Part shown: positions 40,131 to 54,717 of the stretch, piece after piece
How the letters are laid out: each line of letters opens with the position of its first letter
Position numbering within the stretch: position 1 is the stretch's first letter
Assembly: GCA_036365145.1 (NCBI GenBank)
Contig: JAEOAD010001177.1
Location: 248,001 to 312,000 of the forward strand
Reading direction: 5' to 3'
DNA from: Orientallactaga sibirica
Lineage: Eukaryota > Chordata > Mammalia > Rodentia > Dipodidae
Length of the DNA: 64,000 nt
The notes under the pieces: model-generated
Told to the model about the DNA's origin: nothing
What the model saw: only the letters and a program-made list of their open reading frames with translations
Databases searched by the model: none
Program-made: the position numbers and the translations under genes

Positions 40131-41451
40131 CAAGTTCAAACTTTCCTTGTTTGTGTAATCTTACAAGATGTACAACTTAGTAGTTCGCCTTACTTTTAAC
40201 TTAGTTTGTTCAGAAAACAAACATGTTCATTTCCTAACACTGTACTTACTGAGTGAAGTAAGCTTGTTCTGCTCTTGGAATGAGTTGCTTTCCCATGAAG
40301 AAGGTTGAGTGCAGCACGTTCAGACTTTCCTTTTTGTGTCCTCCAACAAGATGTACAACTTAGTAGATTCACCTCAATTCTAAAGTAATTTGTTTAGAAA
40401 ACAAACATGTTCTTTGTTGAACACTTTAATGTGTGAAATAAACTAGTTCTATTTACGGAATGAGCTGCTTTCCTACGAAGAGGTTTCCTAGTTTGTGTCA
40501 TCTAACAAGATGTGCAACTTAGTAGATTTGCATCAATTCTAAAGAAGTTTTTTAGAAAACAAACATGTTCATGGCCTAACACTGTACTGTGTGAAGTAAG
40601 CTAGTTCTGCTGATGGAATGAGTTGATTTTCTATGAGAAAGGTTGAGTGCAGCAACCTCAGACTTTACTAGTTTGTGTCATCTAACAAGATCTACAATTC
40701 AGTAGATTCGCTTCATTTCTAATGTAGTTGGTTTAGAAAACAAACATGTTCATTTCCTAAATCTGTACTTACTGTGTGAAGTAAGTGAGTTCTGCTCTTG
40801 GAATGAGTTACTTTGCCACGAAGAAGGTTGAGTACAGCAAGTTCAAACTTTCCTTGTTAGTGTCATCTAACAAGATGTACAACTTAGTAGATTCACCTCA
40901 CTTCTAACTTAGTTTGTTTAGAAAACGAACATGTTCATTGCCAAACAGTGTACTGTGTGAACTAAGCTAGTTCTGTTCTTGGAATGAGTTGCTTTCCTAC
41001 GAAGAATATTGAGTGCAGCAAGTTCAGACTTTCCTAGTTTGTGTCATCTAACCAGATGTAAAACTTAGATTAGCCTCACTTCTAAGGTAGTTTGTTTAGA
41101 AAACAAACATGTTCATTGCCGAACACTGTACTGTATTAAATAAGCTAGTTATGCTCTTGGAATGAGTTGCTTTCCTACGAAGAAGGTTGAGTGCAGCACG
41201 TTCAGACTTTCCTAGTTTGTGTCATCTAACAAGTTGTACAATTTAGTAGATTCGACTCACTTCTAAGGTAGCTTGTTTAGAAAACAAACATGTTCATTGC
41301 CAAACACTCTACTGCATTAAACATGCTAGTTTTGTCCTCAGAATGAGTTGCTTTCCTACGAAGTAGGTTGAGTGCAGCAAGTTCAAACTTTCCTAGTTTG
41401 TGTCATCTAACAAGATATACAACATAGTAGATTCTCTTTATTTCTAAAGTA

Positions 41452-41470
41452 GTTTGTTTAGAAAACAAAC
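41452..41470. repeat. Conserved 19-bp dyad (representative, right arm)
   Basis: GTTTGTTTAGAAAACAAAC is the reverse complement of the left-arm dyad. It shows that the symmetry is kept in the inverted arm. Confidence 0.85.
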
Positions 41471-43489
41471 ATCTTCATTGCCAAACACTGTAATTTGTTA
41501 AATAACCTAGTTCTGTTCTCGGAATCAGTTGCTTTCCTACGAAGAGGGTTGAGCGAAGCAAGTGCAAACTTTCCTTGTTTGTGTAATCTAACAAGATGTA
41601 CAACTTAGTATATTCACTTCATTTCTAAAGTAGTTTGTTTAGAAAACAAACATCTTCATTGCCGAACACTACACTGTGTCGAATAAGCAAATTCTGACTT
41701 TCGAATCAGTTGCTTTCCCACGAAGAATGTTGGGTGCAGCAAGTTCAAACTTTCCTTGTTTGTGAAATCTAAGAAGATATACAACTTAGTAGATTTGACT
41801 CACTTCTAACGTAGTTTGTTTACAAAACAAACATCTTCATTGTTGAACACTGTACTTTGTTAAATAAGCTAGTTCCATTCTCAGAATAAGTTGCTTTCCT
41901 ACGAAATCGGTTGAGAGCAGCAAGTTCAAACTTTCCTTGTTTGTGTGATCTAACAAGATATACAACTTAGTAGATTCGCCTCAATTATAAAGTAGTTTAT
42001 TTATAACACAAACATGTTCATTTCCCAACACTGTATTGTGTGAAGTAAGCAAGTTCTGCTCTTGGAATGAGTTGTTTCCTACGAAGAAGGTTGAGTGCAG
42101 CAAGTTCATACTTTCCTTGTTTGTGTAATCTTACAAAATGTACAACTTAGTAGATTCACCTCAATTCTAAAGTAGTTTGTTTAGAAAACAAACATGTTCA
42201 TTGCCGAACACTGTACTATGTGAAGTAAGGTAGTTCTGCTCTTGGAATGAGTTGTTTTCCTAAGAATAAACTTGAGTGCAGCAAATTCAAACTTTCCTAG
42301 TTTATGTCATCTAACAATATGTACAACTTTGTGGAATTGCTTCATTTCTAAAGTAGTTTTTTTTTAGAAAAGAAACATCTTCATTGCCAAACAGTGTACT
42401 GTGTGAAAAAAGCTAGATCTGTTCTCCGAATGAGCTGCTTTCCTACAAAATGGGTTGAGTGTAGCAAGTTCAAACTTTCCTTGTTTGTGTAATCTAACAA
42501 GATGTACAACTTAGTAGACTGGCCTCACTTCTAACGAAGTTTGTTTAGAAAACAAACATCTTCATTTCCGAACACTGTACTGTGTGAAATAAGCTAATTC
42601 TGTTCCCGGAATGAGTTGCTTTCCTACGAAGATGGTTGAATGCAGAAAGTTCAACCTTTCCTTGTTTGTGTAATCTAACAAGATGTACACCTTAGTAGAT
42701 TCGCCTCATATCTAATGTAATTTGTTTAGAAAACAAACGTGTTCATTTCTGAACACTGTACTTACTCTGTGAAGTAAGCTAGTTGTGCTCTTGCAATGAG
42801 TTACTTTCCCACGAAGAAGGTTGAGTGCAGCAACTTCAAACTTTCCTTGTTTGTGTAATCTAACACGATGTATAACTTAGTAGATTTGCCTCCTTCTAAC
42901 ATAGTTTGCTTAGCAAACAAACATGTTCATTGCCGAACACTGTACTGTGAGAAGAAGCTAGTTCTGCTCTTGGAATGAGTTGCTTTCCTACGAAGAAGGT
43001 TGAGTGCAGCAAGTTCAACCTTTCCTAGTTAGTGTCATCAAACAAGATATGCAAGTTTGTAGATTCACTTCATTTCTAAAGTAGTTTGTTTAGAAAACAA
43101 ACATCTTCATTGCCAAACACAATACTGCCTGAAATAAGCCAGTTCTGTTCCTGGGATGAGTTGCTTTCCCACTAAGTGGGTTCAGTGCAGCAAGTTTAAA
43201 CTTTCCTATTTTGTGTAATCTAACAAGATATACAACTCAGTAGTTTCGCCTCAATTCTAAAGTAGTTTGTTTAGAAAACAAACATCTTTATTCTGGAAGA
43301 CTATATTGTGTGAAGTAAGCTAGTTCTGCTCTTTAAATGAGTTGCTTTCCTAAGAAGAAGGTTGAGTGCAGCAAGTGCAAACTTTCATACTTAGTGTCAT
43401 CTAACAAAATGTACAACATAGTAGATTCGCTTAATTTCTAAAGTAGTTTGTTTAGAAAACAAACATCTTCATTGCCGGACACTGTACTT

Positions 43490-43760
43490 TGTTAAATAAC
43501 CTAGCTCTGTTCTCGGAATCAGTTGCTTTCCTACAAAGAGGGTTGAGTGCAGCCATTCAAACTTTCCTTGTTTGTGTAATCTAATAAGAAGTACAACTTA
43601 GTTGAATCATTTCATTTCTAATGTAGTTTATATGGAAAAGAAACATCTTGATTCCAGAACACTGTACTGTGTGAAGTAAGCTAGTTCTCCTCTTTGAATG
43701 AGTTGTTTTCCTACAAAGAAAGATGAGTGCAGCAAGTTCAGACTTTCCTAGTTTGTGCAA
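43490..43760 (-). repeat. Local duplication, offset ~1,453 bp (first copy)
   Basis: The run GGAATCAGTTGC, AAGAAGTACAACTT, GAATCATTTCATTTC, TTTATATGGAAAAGAAACATC, AGTTCTCCTCTTTGAATGAG recurs at about 44,943-45,213. The offset is 1,453 bp, or eight monomers. A second pair in the left arm (ACAGAACAGT at 21,451 and 22,905) has almost the same offset of 1,454 bp. Confidence 0.8.
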
Positions 43761-46700
43761 CCTGTCACGATATACAACTTAGCAGATTCACCTCACATCT
43801 CACGTAGTTTATTTAGAAAACAAACATGTTCATTGCCAAACACTGTACTGTATGAGGTAAGCTAGTTCTGCTCTTGGAATGAGTTGCTTTCCGACGAAGA
43901 AGGTTGAGTGTCGCAAGTTCAAACCTTCGTAGTTTGTGTCATCTAACAAGATGTACAACTTAGTAGATTTGCTTCATTTCTAAAGTAGTTTTTTTAGACA
44001 ACAAACATCCTTAGTGCCTAACAGTGCATTGTGTTAAATAAGCTAGTTCTGGTCTCGAAATGAGTTGCTTTCCAACGAAGAGGGTTGAGTGAAGCAAGTT
44101 TAAACTCTGTTTGTGTCTCTAATCTAACAAGGTGTACAACTTAGTAGATTCGCCTCATTTCTATTGTAGTTTGTTTAGAAAACAAACATGTTCATTTCTA
44201 AACACTGTACTTACTGTGTGAAGTAAGCTAGTGCTGCTCTTGGAATGAGTTCTTTCCCACGAAGAAGGTTGAGTGCAGCAAGTTCAAACTTTCCTAGTTT
44301 GTGTAATCTATCAAGATGTACAACTTAGTAGTTTCACCTCATTTCTAACGTAGTTTGTTTAGAAAACAAAATGTTCATTTCCGAACACTGTACTTACCGT
44401 GTGAAGTAAGCAAGTTCTGTTCTTGGAATGAGTTGCTTTCCTACGAAGTGTGTTTAGTGCAACAAGTTCAAACTTTCCTTGTTTGTGTCATCTTACAAGA
44501 TGTGCAACTTAGTAGTTTCGCCTCATTTCTAACATAGTTTGTTTAGAAAATGAACATGTTCATTGCCGAACACTGTACTGTGTGAAGTAAGCTAGTTCTG
44601 CTCTTGGAATGAGTTGCTTTCCCGCAAAGAAGGTTGAGTGCAGCAAGTTCAAATTTTCATAGTTTGTGTCATCTATCAAGATGTGCAACTTTTTAGTTTT
44701 GCCTCATTTCTAACATAGTTTGTTTAGAAAACAAACATCTTCTTTCCCGCACACTGTACTGTGTGAAGTAAGGTAGTTCTGCTATTGCAATGAGTTGCTT
44801 TCCCACTATGAAGGTTGAGTGCGACAAGTTCAAACTTTCATTTGTTTGTGTAACCTAAGAGGAATTACAACTTAGTAGATTAGCTTCATTTCTATAGTAG
44901 TTTGTTCAGGAAACAAACATCTTCATTGCCAAACATTGTACTGTGTTGAATAAGCTAGTTCTGTTCGGAATCAGTTGCTTTCCTATGAAGAGGTTTGAGT
45001 GCAGCAAGTTCAAACATTGCTTGTTTGTGTAATCTAAGAAGAAGTACAACTTTGAAGAATCATTTCATTTCTAATGTACTTTATATAGAAAAGATACATC
45101 TTGATTCAATAACACTGTACTTTGTGAAGTAAGCTAGTTCTCCTCTTTGAATGAGTTGCTTTCCTATGAAGAAAGTTGAACGCAGCAAGTTCAGACTTTC
45201 CGAGTTTGTGTCATCTAACAAGATGTACAATTTAGGAGATTCGCTTCATTTCTAAAGTAGTTTGTTTAGAAAACAAACATCTTCATTGCCTAACACTGTA
45301 CTGTGTGAAATAAGCTACTTCTGTTCTTAGAATGAGTTGCTTTCCTGCGAAAAGTGTTGAGTGCAGCCAGTTCAAACTTTCCTAGTTTGTGTCATCTACC
45401 AAGATGTACAACTTAGTAGATTCGCTTCATTTCCAAAGTAGTTTCTTTAGAAAACAAACATCTTCATTGCCGAACACTGTACTGTGTTAAATAAGCTAGT
45501 TTCATTCTCAGAATGAGTTCCTTTCCTACGAAGAGGGTTGAGTGCAGCAAGTTCAACATTTCCTAGTTTGTGTCATCTAACAAGATGTACAAATTAGTCC
45601 ACTCCCTTCATTTCTAAAGTAGTTTGTTTGGAAAACAAACGTCTTCATTGCCGAACACTGTACTGTGTGAAGGAAGCTAGTTCTGCTCTTGGAATGAGTT
45701 GCTTTCCCATGAAGAAGGTTGACTGCAGCAAGTTCAAACGTTCCTAGTTTGTATAATCTAACAAGTTGTACATCTTAGTAGATTCGCCTCACTTCTAACA
45801 TAGTTCATTTAGAAAAAAAACCATGTTAATGGCCAAACACTGTACTGTGTGAAATAAGCTAGTTCTGCTCTTGCAATGAGTTGCTTTCCCACGAAGAAGG
45901 TTGAGTGCAGCAAGTTCAGACTTCCCTAGTTTGTGTCATCTGAAAATATGTACAACTTAGTAGATTCACCTCAATTGTAAAGTAGTTTGTTTAGAAAACA
46001 AACATAGTCATTAGTGAAGACTGTACTGTGTGAAGTAAGCTAGTTCTGCTCTTGGAATGAGTTTCTTTCCTATGAAGAGGGTTGAGTGCAGCAAGTTCAA
46101 ACTTTCCTTGTTTGTGTAATATATCTAGACGTATAACTTAGTAGTGCCACCTCATTTCTAGCATAGTTTGTTTAGAAGCCAAATATGTTCATTTCCGAAC
46201 ACTGTATTTACTGTGTGAAGTAAACTAGTTCTGCTCTTGCAATGAGTTGCTTTCCCACGAATAAGGTTGAGTGCAGCAAGTTCAAACTTTCCTATTTTGT
46301 GTCATCTAAGAAGATGTACAACTTAGAAGATTTGCTTCATTTCGAAAGTAGTTTGTTGAGAAAACAAACATCTTCTTTGCCGAACACTGTACTGTGTGAA
46401 AAAAGCTAGTCCATTCTCGGAATCAGATGCTTTCCTACGAAGAGGGTTGAGTGCAGCAGGTTCATAGGTTCCTAGTTTGTTTAGTATATCAAGATGTACA
46501 ACTTAGTAGTTTCTCCTCATTTCTAACGTAGTTTCTTCAGAAAACAAACATGTTCATTGCCGAACACTGTATTATGTGAAGTAAGCTAGTTCTGCTCTTG
46601 GAATGAGTTGCTTTCCCACGAAGAAGGTTGAGTGCAGCAAGTTCATACTTTCCTAGTTTGGGAAATCTCACAAGATATATAACTTAGTAGATTCGCTTCA

Positions 46701-48339
46701 TTTCTAAAGTAGTTTGTTAAGAAAACAAACATATTCATTGCCGAACACTGTACTGTGTTAAATAAACTAGTTATGTTCTTGGAATGAGTTGATTTCCTAT
46801 GAAGTGGGTTGAGTACAGCAAGTTCAAACTTTCCTTGTTTGTGTAATCTAACAAGATGTACAACTGAGTGGATTCAACTAACTTCTAACGTAGTTTGTTT
46901 AGAAAACACATATGTTCATTGCCGAACACTGTACTGTGTGACGTAAGCTAGTTCTCCTATTGGAATGAGTTGCTTTCCCACGAAGAAAGTTGATTGCAGC
47001 AAGTTCAAACTTTCCTAGTTTGTGTAATCTAAAAAGATGTATGACTTAGTAGATTTGCTTCATTTCTAAAGTAGTTTGTTTAGAAAACAAACATCTTCAT
47101 TGCCCAACACTGTACTGCGTGAAATAAGCTCGTCCTGTTCTCAGAATGCGTTGCTTTCCCACGAAGTGGGTTGAGTGCAGCAAGTTCAAACGTTCCTTTT
47201 TTTGTGTAATCTAACAAGATGTACAACTTAGTAGATTTGCCTCATTTTTGACGCAGTTTGTATAGAAAACAAACATGTTCATTTCCGAAAACTGTATTTA
47301 CTGTGTGAAGTAAGCTAGTTCTGCTCTTGGAATGAGTTGCTTTCCCACGAAGCAGGTTGAGTGCAGCAAGTTCAAACTTTCCTAGTTAGTGTCATCTAAC
47401 CAGATGTACAACTGAGCAGATTCGCCTCATTTCTAACGTACTTTGTTTAGAAAACAAACATGTTCATTGCCGAACACTGTACTTACTGTGTGAAGTAGGC
47501 TACTTCTGCTCTTGGAATGACCTGCTTTCCTATTAAGAAGACTGAGTGCAACAAGTTCAAACGTTCCTAGTTTCTGTCATTTAAAAAGATGTACAACTTA
47601 GTAGATTTGACTCATTTCAAAAGTAGTTTGTTTAGAAAACAAACATCTTCTTTGCTGAACACTGTACTCTGTGAAATAAGCTAGTCCTGTTCTCAGAATG
47701 ATTTGCTTTCCTAGGAAGAGGATTGAGTGCAGCAAGTTCAAACTTGCCTTGTTTGTGTAATCTAAGAAGCTGTACAACTTACTATATTTGCCTCATTTAT
47801 AACGTAGTTTGTTTAGAAAACATACATGCTTATTTCTGAACACTGTATTTACTGTGTGAAGTAAGCTAGTTCTGGACTTGGAGTGAGTTGCTTTCCCATC
47901 AAGAAGGTTGAGTGCAGCAAGTTCAAAATTTCCTACTTTGTGTCACCTAACAAGATGTACAACTTACTAGATTCGCCTCACTTCTAACGTAGTTTGTTTA
48001 GAAAACAAACATGTTCATTCCCGAACACTGCACTGTGTGAAGTAAGCTAGTTCTGCTCTTGGAATGAGTTGCTTTCCTAAGGAGAAGGTTGAGCCCAGCA
48101 AGTTCAGACTTTCCTAGTTTGTGTCTTCTGACAAGATGGAAAACTTAGTAGATTCTCCTCAGCTCTAAAGTAGTTTGTTTAGAATACAAACATGTTCATT
48201 GCCGAACACTGTACTGTGTGAAGTAAGCTAGTTCTGCTCTTGGAATGAGTTGCTTTCCTATGAAGAAGGTTGAGTGCAGCAAGTTCAAACTTTCCTAGTT
48301 TTTGTCATCTAACAAGATGTACAACTTAGTAGATTAGCC

Positions 48340-48620
48340 TCATTTCTAATGTAGGTTGGTGAGAAAACAAACATGTTCATTTCCGAACACTGTACTTACT
48401 GTGTGAAGTAAGCTACTTCTGCTCTTGGAATGAGCTGCTTTCCCACGAAGAAGTTTGAATGCAGCAACTTCAAACTTTCCTACTTTGTGTAATCTGTCTT
48501 GATGTACAACTTAGTAGTTTCGCCTCATTTCTCATGTAATTTGTTTAGAAAACAACCATGTTCATTGAGGAACACTATACTGTGTGAAGTAAAGTAGTTC
48601 TGCTCTTGCAATGAGATGCT
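48340..48620 (-). repeat. Local duplication, offset ~1,821 bp (first copy)
   Basis: GTAGGTTGGTGAGAAAACAA followed by AAGCTACTTCTGCTC, GAAGTTTGAATGCAGCAACT and GTAATCTGTCT recurs from about 50,160 to 50,440. The offset is 1,821 bp, about ten monomers. Confidence 0.8.
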
Positions 48621-51600
48621 TTCCTACGAAAAAGGTTGAGTGCAGCAAGTTCAAACGTTCCTAGTTTGTGTAATCTAACAAGATGTCCAACGTGGTAGAT
48701 TCGCCTCACATCTATTGTAGTTTGTTTAGAAAACAAACATGTTTATTTCCGAACAGTGTACTTACTGTGTGAAGTAAGCTAGTTGTGCTCTTGGAATGAG
48801 TTCCTTTCCCACGAAGACAGTTGAGTGCAGCAAGTTCAAACTTTCCTAGTTAATCTAACAAGATGTAAAACTTAGTAGAATCACCTTACTTCTAACGTAG
48901 TTTGTTTAGAAAACAAACATGTTCATTGCTGAACACTTTACTGTGTGAAGTAAGCTAGTTCTGCTCTTGGAATGAGTTGCTTTCACATGAAGAAGTTTCA
49001 GTGCAGCAAGTTCAAACTTTCCTAGTTAGTGTCATCTAACAAGATATACAGCTTAGTAGATTCACTTCATTTCTAAAGTAGTTTGTTTGGAAGACAAACA
49101 TCTTCATTGCCGAACACTGTACTGTGTTAAATGAGCTAGTTTTGTTCTTGGAATGAGTTGCTTTCCTATGAAGAGGGTTGAGTGCAGCAAGTTCAAACTG
49201 TCCTTGTTTGTGTAATCTAACAAGATATACAATGTAGTAGATTTGCCTCATTTCTAACGTAGTTTGTTTAGAAAACAAACATGTTCATTTCTGAACACTG
49301 TACTTACTGAGTGAAGTAAGCTAGATCTAGTCTTGGAATGAGTTGCTCTCCCAAGAAGAAGGTTGAGTGCAGCAAGTTCAAACTTTCCTAGTTTTTGTAA
49401 TCTCACAAGATGTTCAACTTAGTAGATTCGCCTCACTTCTAACATGGTTTGTTTAGAAAACAAACATGTTCATTTCTGAACACTGTACAGTGTGATGTAA
49501 GCTAGTCCTGCTCTTGGAATGAGTTGCTTTGCTACGAAGAAGGTTGAGTTCAGCAAGTTGAAAATTTTCCTAGTTTGTGTCACCTAACAAGATATACAAC
49601 TTAGTCGATTTGCTTCATTTCTAAAGTAGTTTGTTTAGAAAACAAACATCTTCATTGTCGAACACTGTAGTGTGTGAAATAAGCTACTTCTGTTCTTGGA
49701 AAGAGTTGCTTTCCTATGAAGAAGGTTGAGTGCAGCAAGTTCAAACTTTCCTTGTTTGTGTAATCTATCAAGATGTACACCTTGTAGATTCACCTCATTT
49801 ATAACGTAGTTTGTTTAGAAAACAAACATGTTCATTTCCGAACACTGTACTTATTGTGTGAAGTAAGCTAGTTCTGCTCTTGGAATGAGTTGCTTTCCCA
49901 CGAAAGAGGTTGAGTGCAGCAAGTTCAAACTTTCCTAGTTTGTGTCTACTACCAAGTTGTACAACATCGTAGATTTGCTTCATTTCTAAAGTAGTTTGTT
50001 TAGAAAATAAACATCTTCATTGCTGCACACTGTATTGTGTAACGTAAGCTAGTTTTGTTTCCAGAATGAGTTCCTTTCCTATGAAGTGGGTTGAGTGCAG
50101 CTAGTTCAAACTTTCCTACTTTGTGTTATCAAACAAGATGTACAAATTAGTAGTTTTGCCTCATTTCTAATGTAGGTTGGTGAGAAAACAAACATGTCCA
50201 TTTCCTAACACTGTACTTACTGTGTGAAGTAAGCTACTTCTGCTCTTGGAATGAGATGCTTTCCCACGAAGAAGTTTGAATGCAGCAACTTCAAACTTTC
50301 CTAGTTTGTGTAATCTGTCTAGATGTACTACTTAGTAGTTTCACTTCATTTCTAATGTAATTTGTTTAGAAAACAACCATGTTCATTGGGGAACACTAGA
50401 CTGTATGAAGTAAAGTTCTGCTCTTGGAATGAGATGCTTTTCCACGAAGAAGGTTGAGTGCAGCAAGTACAAACTTCCCTAGTTTGTGTAATCTAACAAG
50501 ATTTACAACTTATTAGATTCGCTTCATTTCTAATGTAGTTTGTTTAGAAAAAACATGTTCATTGCCAAACACTGTACTGTGTGAAGTAAGCTAGTTCTGC
50601 TCTCGGAATGAGATGCTTTCCTATGAAGAAGGTTGAGTGCAGCACAATCAAGCTGTCCTACTTTGTGTCATCTATCAAGATGTACCACTTAGTAGTTTCA
50701 CATCACTTCTAACGTAGTTTGTTTAGAAAACAAACATGTTCATTGCCGAACACTGTACTGTGTGAAGTAAGCTAGTTCTGCTCTTGGAATGAGTTGCTTT
50801 CCCATGAAGAAGGTTGAGTGCTTCAAGTTCAGACTTTGCTAGTTTGTGTCCCCAAACAAGTTGGACAACTTAGTAGATTTGCTTCATTTCCAAAGTAGTT
50901 TGTTTAGAAAACAAATATGTTCATTCCTGAACACTGTACTGTGTGAAGTAAGCTAGTTCTGCTATTGGAATGAGTTGTTTTTCCACGAAGGTTGATTGCA
51001 GCAATTTCAAACTTTCCTAGATTGTGTAATCTATGAAGATATACAACTTAGTATTTTCAACTCATTTCTAAAGTACTTTGTTTAGAAAACAAACATGTTC
51101 ATTGCCAAACACTGTACTGTGTGAAGTAAGCTAGTTCTGCTCTTGGAATGAGTTGCTTTCCTACAAAGAGGGTTGAGTGCAGCAAGTTAAAACATTCCTT
51201 GTTTGTGTAATCTAACAAGATGTACAACTTAGCAGATTGGCCTCATTTCTAAGGTAGTTTATTTAGAAAACAAACATGTTCATTTCCTAACCCTGTACTT
51301 ACTGTGTGAAGTAAGCTAGTTCTGCTCTTGGAATGAGTTGCTTTCCCACAAAGAAGGTTGAGTGCAGCAAGTTCAAACTTTCCTAGTTTGTGTAATCTAA
51401 CAAGATGTACAACTTAGTAGATTTGCATCAGTTCTATCATACTTGGTTTAGAAAACAAGCATGTTCATTGCCAAACACTGTACTGTGTGAAGTAAGCTAG
51501 TTCTGCTCTTGGAATGAGTTCCTTTACTACAATGAAGGTTAAATTCAGCAAGTTCAGACTTTCCTAGTTTGTATCATCTAACAAGATGTACAACTTAGTG

Positions 51601-53255
51601 GATTTGCTTCATTTCTAAAGTAGATTGTTTAGAAAACAAACATCTTCATTGCCAAACACCGTACTGTGTTAAATAAGCTAGCTCTGTTCTCGGAATGAGT
51701 TGCTTTCCTACGAAGAAGGTTGAGTGCAGCAAGTTCAAACTTTCCTTGTTTGTGTCATCTATCAAGTTGTACTCTTGGTATATTCGCCTCATTTCTAATG
51801 TAGTTTGTTTAGAAAACAAACATGTTCATTTCAGAACACTGTACTTACTGTGTGAAGTAACCTAGTTCTGCTCTTGGAGTCAGTTGCTTTCCTATGAAGA
51901 AGGTTGAGTGCAGCTAGTTCAGACTTTCCTAGTTTGTGTCATCTCACAATGTACAAATTACTAGATTCGATTCACTTGTAAAGTAGTTTCTTTAGAAAAC
52001 AAACATCTTAATTGCCAAACACTGTAATGTGTGAAATAAGCTAGTTCTGTTCTCAGAATGAGATGTTTTCCTACAAAGTCGGTTGAGTACAGCAAGATCA
52101 AACTTTCCTTTTTTGTGTAATCTAACAAGATGTACAACTTTGTAGATTTATTTCATTTCTCATGTAATTACTGTACAAAAGAAACATCCTCACTCCCGAA
52201 CACTGTACTGTGTGAAGTATGCTAGTTCTGCTCTTGGAATGAGTTGCTTTCGTACGAAGAAGTTTGAGTGCAGCAAGTTCAGACTTTCACAGATTGTGTC
52301 ATCTAAAAAGATGCACAACTTAGTAAAATCGCCTCAATTCTAAAGTAGTTTGTTTAGAAAACAAACATCTTCATTGCCCAACACTGTAGTGTGTTAAATA
52401 AGGTAGTTCCGTTCTCGGAATGAGTTGCTTTCCTACGAAGAGGGTTGAGTGCAACAAGTTCAGTCTTTCTTTGGTTATGTAATCTAACAAGATATACGTC
52501 TTAGTAGATTCGCCTCACTTCTCACTTAGTTTGTTTAGAAAACAAATATGTTCATTACCTAACACTGTACTGTGTTAAATAACCTAGTTCTGTTCTCAGA
52601 ATGAGTTGCTTTCCTATGAATAGGGTTGAGTGTACCAAGTTCAATCTTTCCTTAAGTTTGTGTAATCTGACAAGATGTACAACTTAGTAGATTCACCTCA
52701 CTGCTAACTTAGTTTCTTTACACAACAAACATGTTCATTGCCGAACAATGTACTGTGTGAAGTAAGTTAGTTCTGCTCTTGGAATGAGTTGCTTTCCCAC
52801 GAAGAAGGTTGAATGCAGCAAGTTCAAATTTTCCTAGTTTCTGTAATCTAAGAATATGTACATCTTAGTAGATTTGCTTCATTTCTAAAGTAGTTTGCTT
52901 AGAAAACAAACATCTTCATTGCCAAACACTGTACTGTGTGAAATAAGCTAGTTCTGTTCTCAGAATGAGTTGCTTTCCTATGAAGCGGGTTGAGTCCAGC
53001 AAGTTTAAACTTTCCTTGTTTGTGTAATCTAACAAGATGTACAACTTAGTAGATGTGCCTCAATTCTAAAGTAGTTTCTTTAGAAAACAAACTTATTCAT
53101 TACCGAACACTGTACTGTGTGGAGTAAGATAGTTCTGCTCTTGGAATGAGTTGCCTTCCTACGAAGAAGTTTTAGTGCAGCAAGTTCAAATTTTGATAGT
53201 TTGTGTCTTGCAAAAAGATGTACAACTTAGTAGATTCGCTTCATTTCTAAAGTAG

Positions 53256-53283
<28 letters not shown>
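53256..53283. repeat. Poly-T tract (28 nt) inside a monomer
   Basis: A run of 28 T replaces GTTTAGA between AAAGTAGTTT and ACAAAACAAAC. No SINE body or target duplication adjoins it, so expansion of the existing T-rich run is more likely than a retroposon tail. Confidence 0.8.
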
Positions 53284-53288
<5 letters not shown>

Positions 53289-54717
53289 ACAAACATCTTC
53301 ATTGCCAAACACTGTGCTGTATTAAATAAGCTAGTTTTGTTCTTGGAATGAAATGCTTTCCTACGAAGTGGGTTGAGCGCAGCAAGATTAAGCTTTCCTT
53401 GTTTGTGTAATCTAACAAGATGTACAATTAATTGATTCGCCTCACTTCTAACGTATATTGTTTAGAAAACAAATATGTTCATTGCTGAACACTGTACTGT
53501 GTGAAGTAACCTAGTTCTGCTATTGGAATGAGTTGCTTTCCCACGAAGAAGGTTGAGTGCAGCAAGTTCAAACTGTCCTCGTTTGTGTAATCTAACAAGA
53601 TGTACAACTTAGTAGATTTATTTCATTTCTAATGTCGTTTCTATAGAAAAGAAACATAATCATTCCCGAACACTTTACTGTGTGAAGTAAGCTAGTTCTG
53701 CTCTTGGAATGAGTTGCTTTCCTACAAAGAATGTTGAGTGCAGCAAGTTCAAACTTTCCTAGTTAGTGTCATCTAACAAGATGTACAACTTAGTAGATTT
53801 GCTTCCTTTCTAGAGTAGTTTGTTTAGAAAACAAACATCTTCATTGCCTAACACTGTACTGTGTGAAATAAACTAGTTCTGTTCTCGGAATGAGTTGCTT
53901 TCCTACGAAGAGGGTTGAATGCAGCAAGTTCAAGCTATCCTTGTTTGTGTAATCTAACAAGATGTACAACTTAATAGATTCGCCTCATTTCTACCGTAGT
54001 TTGTTTAGAAAACAAATATCTTCATTGCCGAACACTGTACTTACTGTGTGAAGTAAACTAGTTCTCTCTTGGAATGAGTTGTTTTCCCGCGTAGAAGGTT
54101 GAGTGCAGCAAGTTCAACCTTTCCTAGTTTGTGTAATCTAACAAGATGTACAACTTAGTAGATTCGCATCACTTCTAACAGTATGTTGAGAATACAAACA
54201 TGTTCATTGCCGAACACTGTACTGTGTGAAGTAAGCTATGTCTGCTCTTGGAATGAGTTGCTTTCCTACAAAGAAGGTTGAGTGCAACAAGTTCAGAATT
54301 TCCTAGTTTGTGTAATCTAACAAGATGTACAACTTAGTAGATTCGTCTCAATTCTAAAGTAGTTTGTTTAAAAAAAATATTTTTTTTTGTTACCGAACAC
54401 TGTACTGTGTGGAGTAAGCTAGTTCTGCTCTTGGAATGAGTTGCTTTCCTACAAAGAAGGTTGAGTGCTGCAAATTCAAACTTTCCTAGTTTGTGTCATC
54501 TAACAAGATATACAACTTAGTAGATTAGCTTCATTTCTAAAGTAGTTTTTTTAGAAAACAAACATCTTCATTGCCCAACACTGTACTGTGTTAAATAAGC
54601 TAGTTCTGTTCTCGGAATGAGATGCTTTCCTACGAAGTGTGTTGAGGGCAGAAAGATCAAACTTTCCTTGTTTTTGTAATATAACAAGATGTACAACTTA
54701 GTAGATTCACCTCACTT

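Noticed and set aside
40000..40260. Possible large palindrome or hairpin at the strand switch
   Set aside because: The left and right monomers were compared in mirrored order. Their private variants and joint positions do not match, so only family-level similarity remains.
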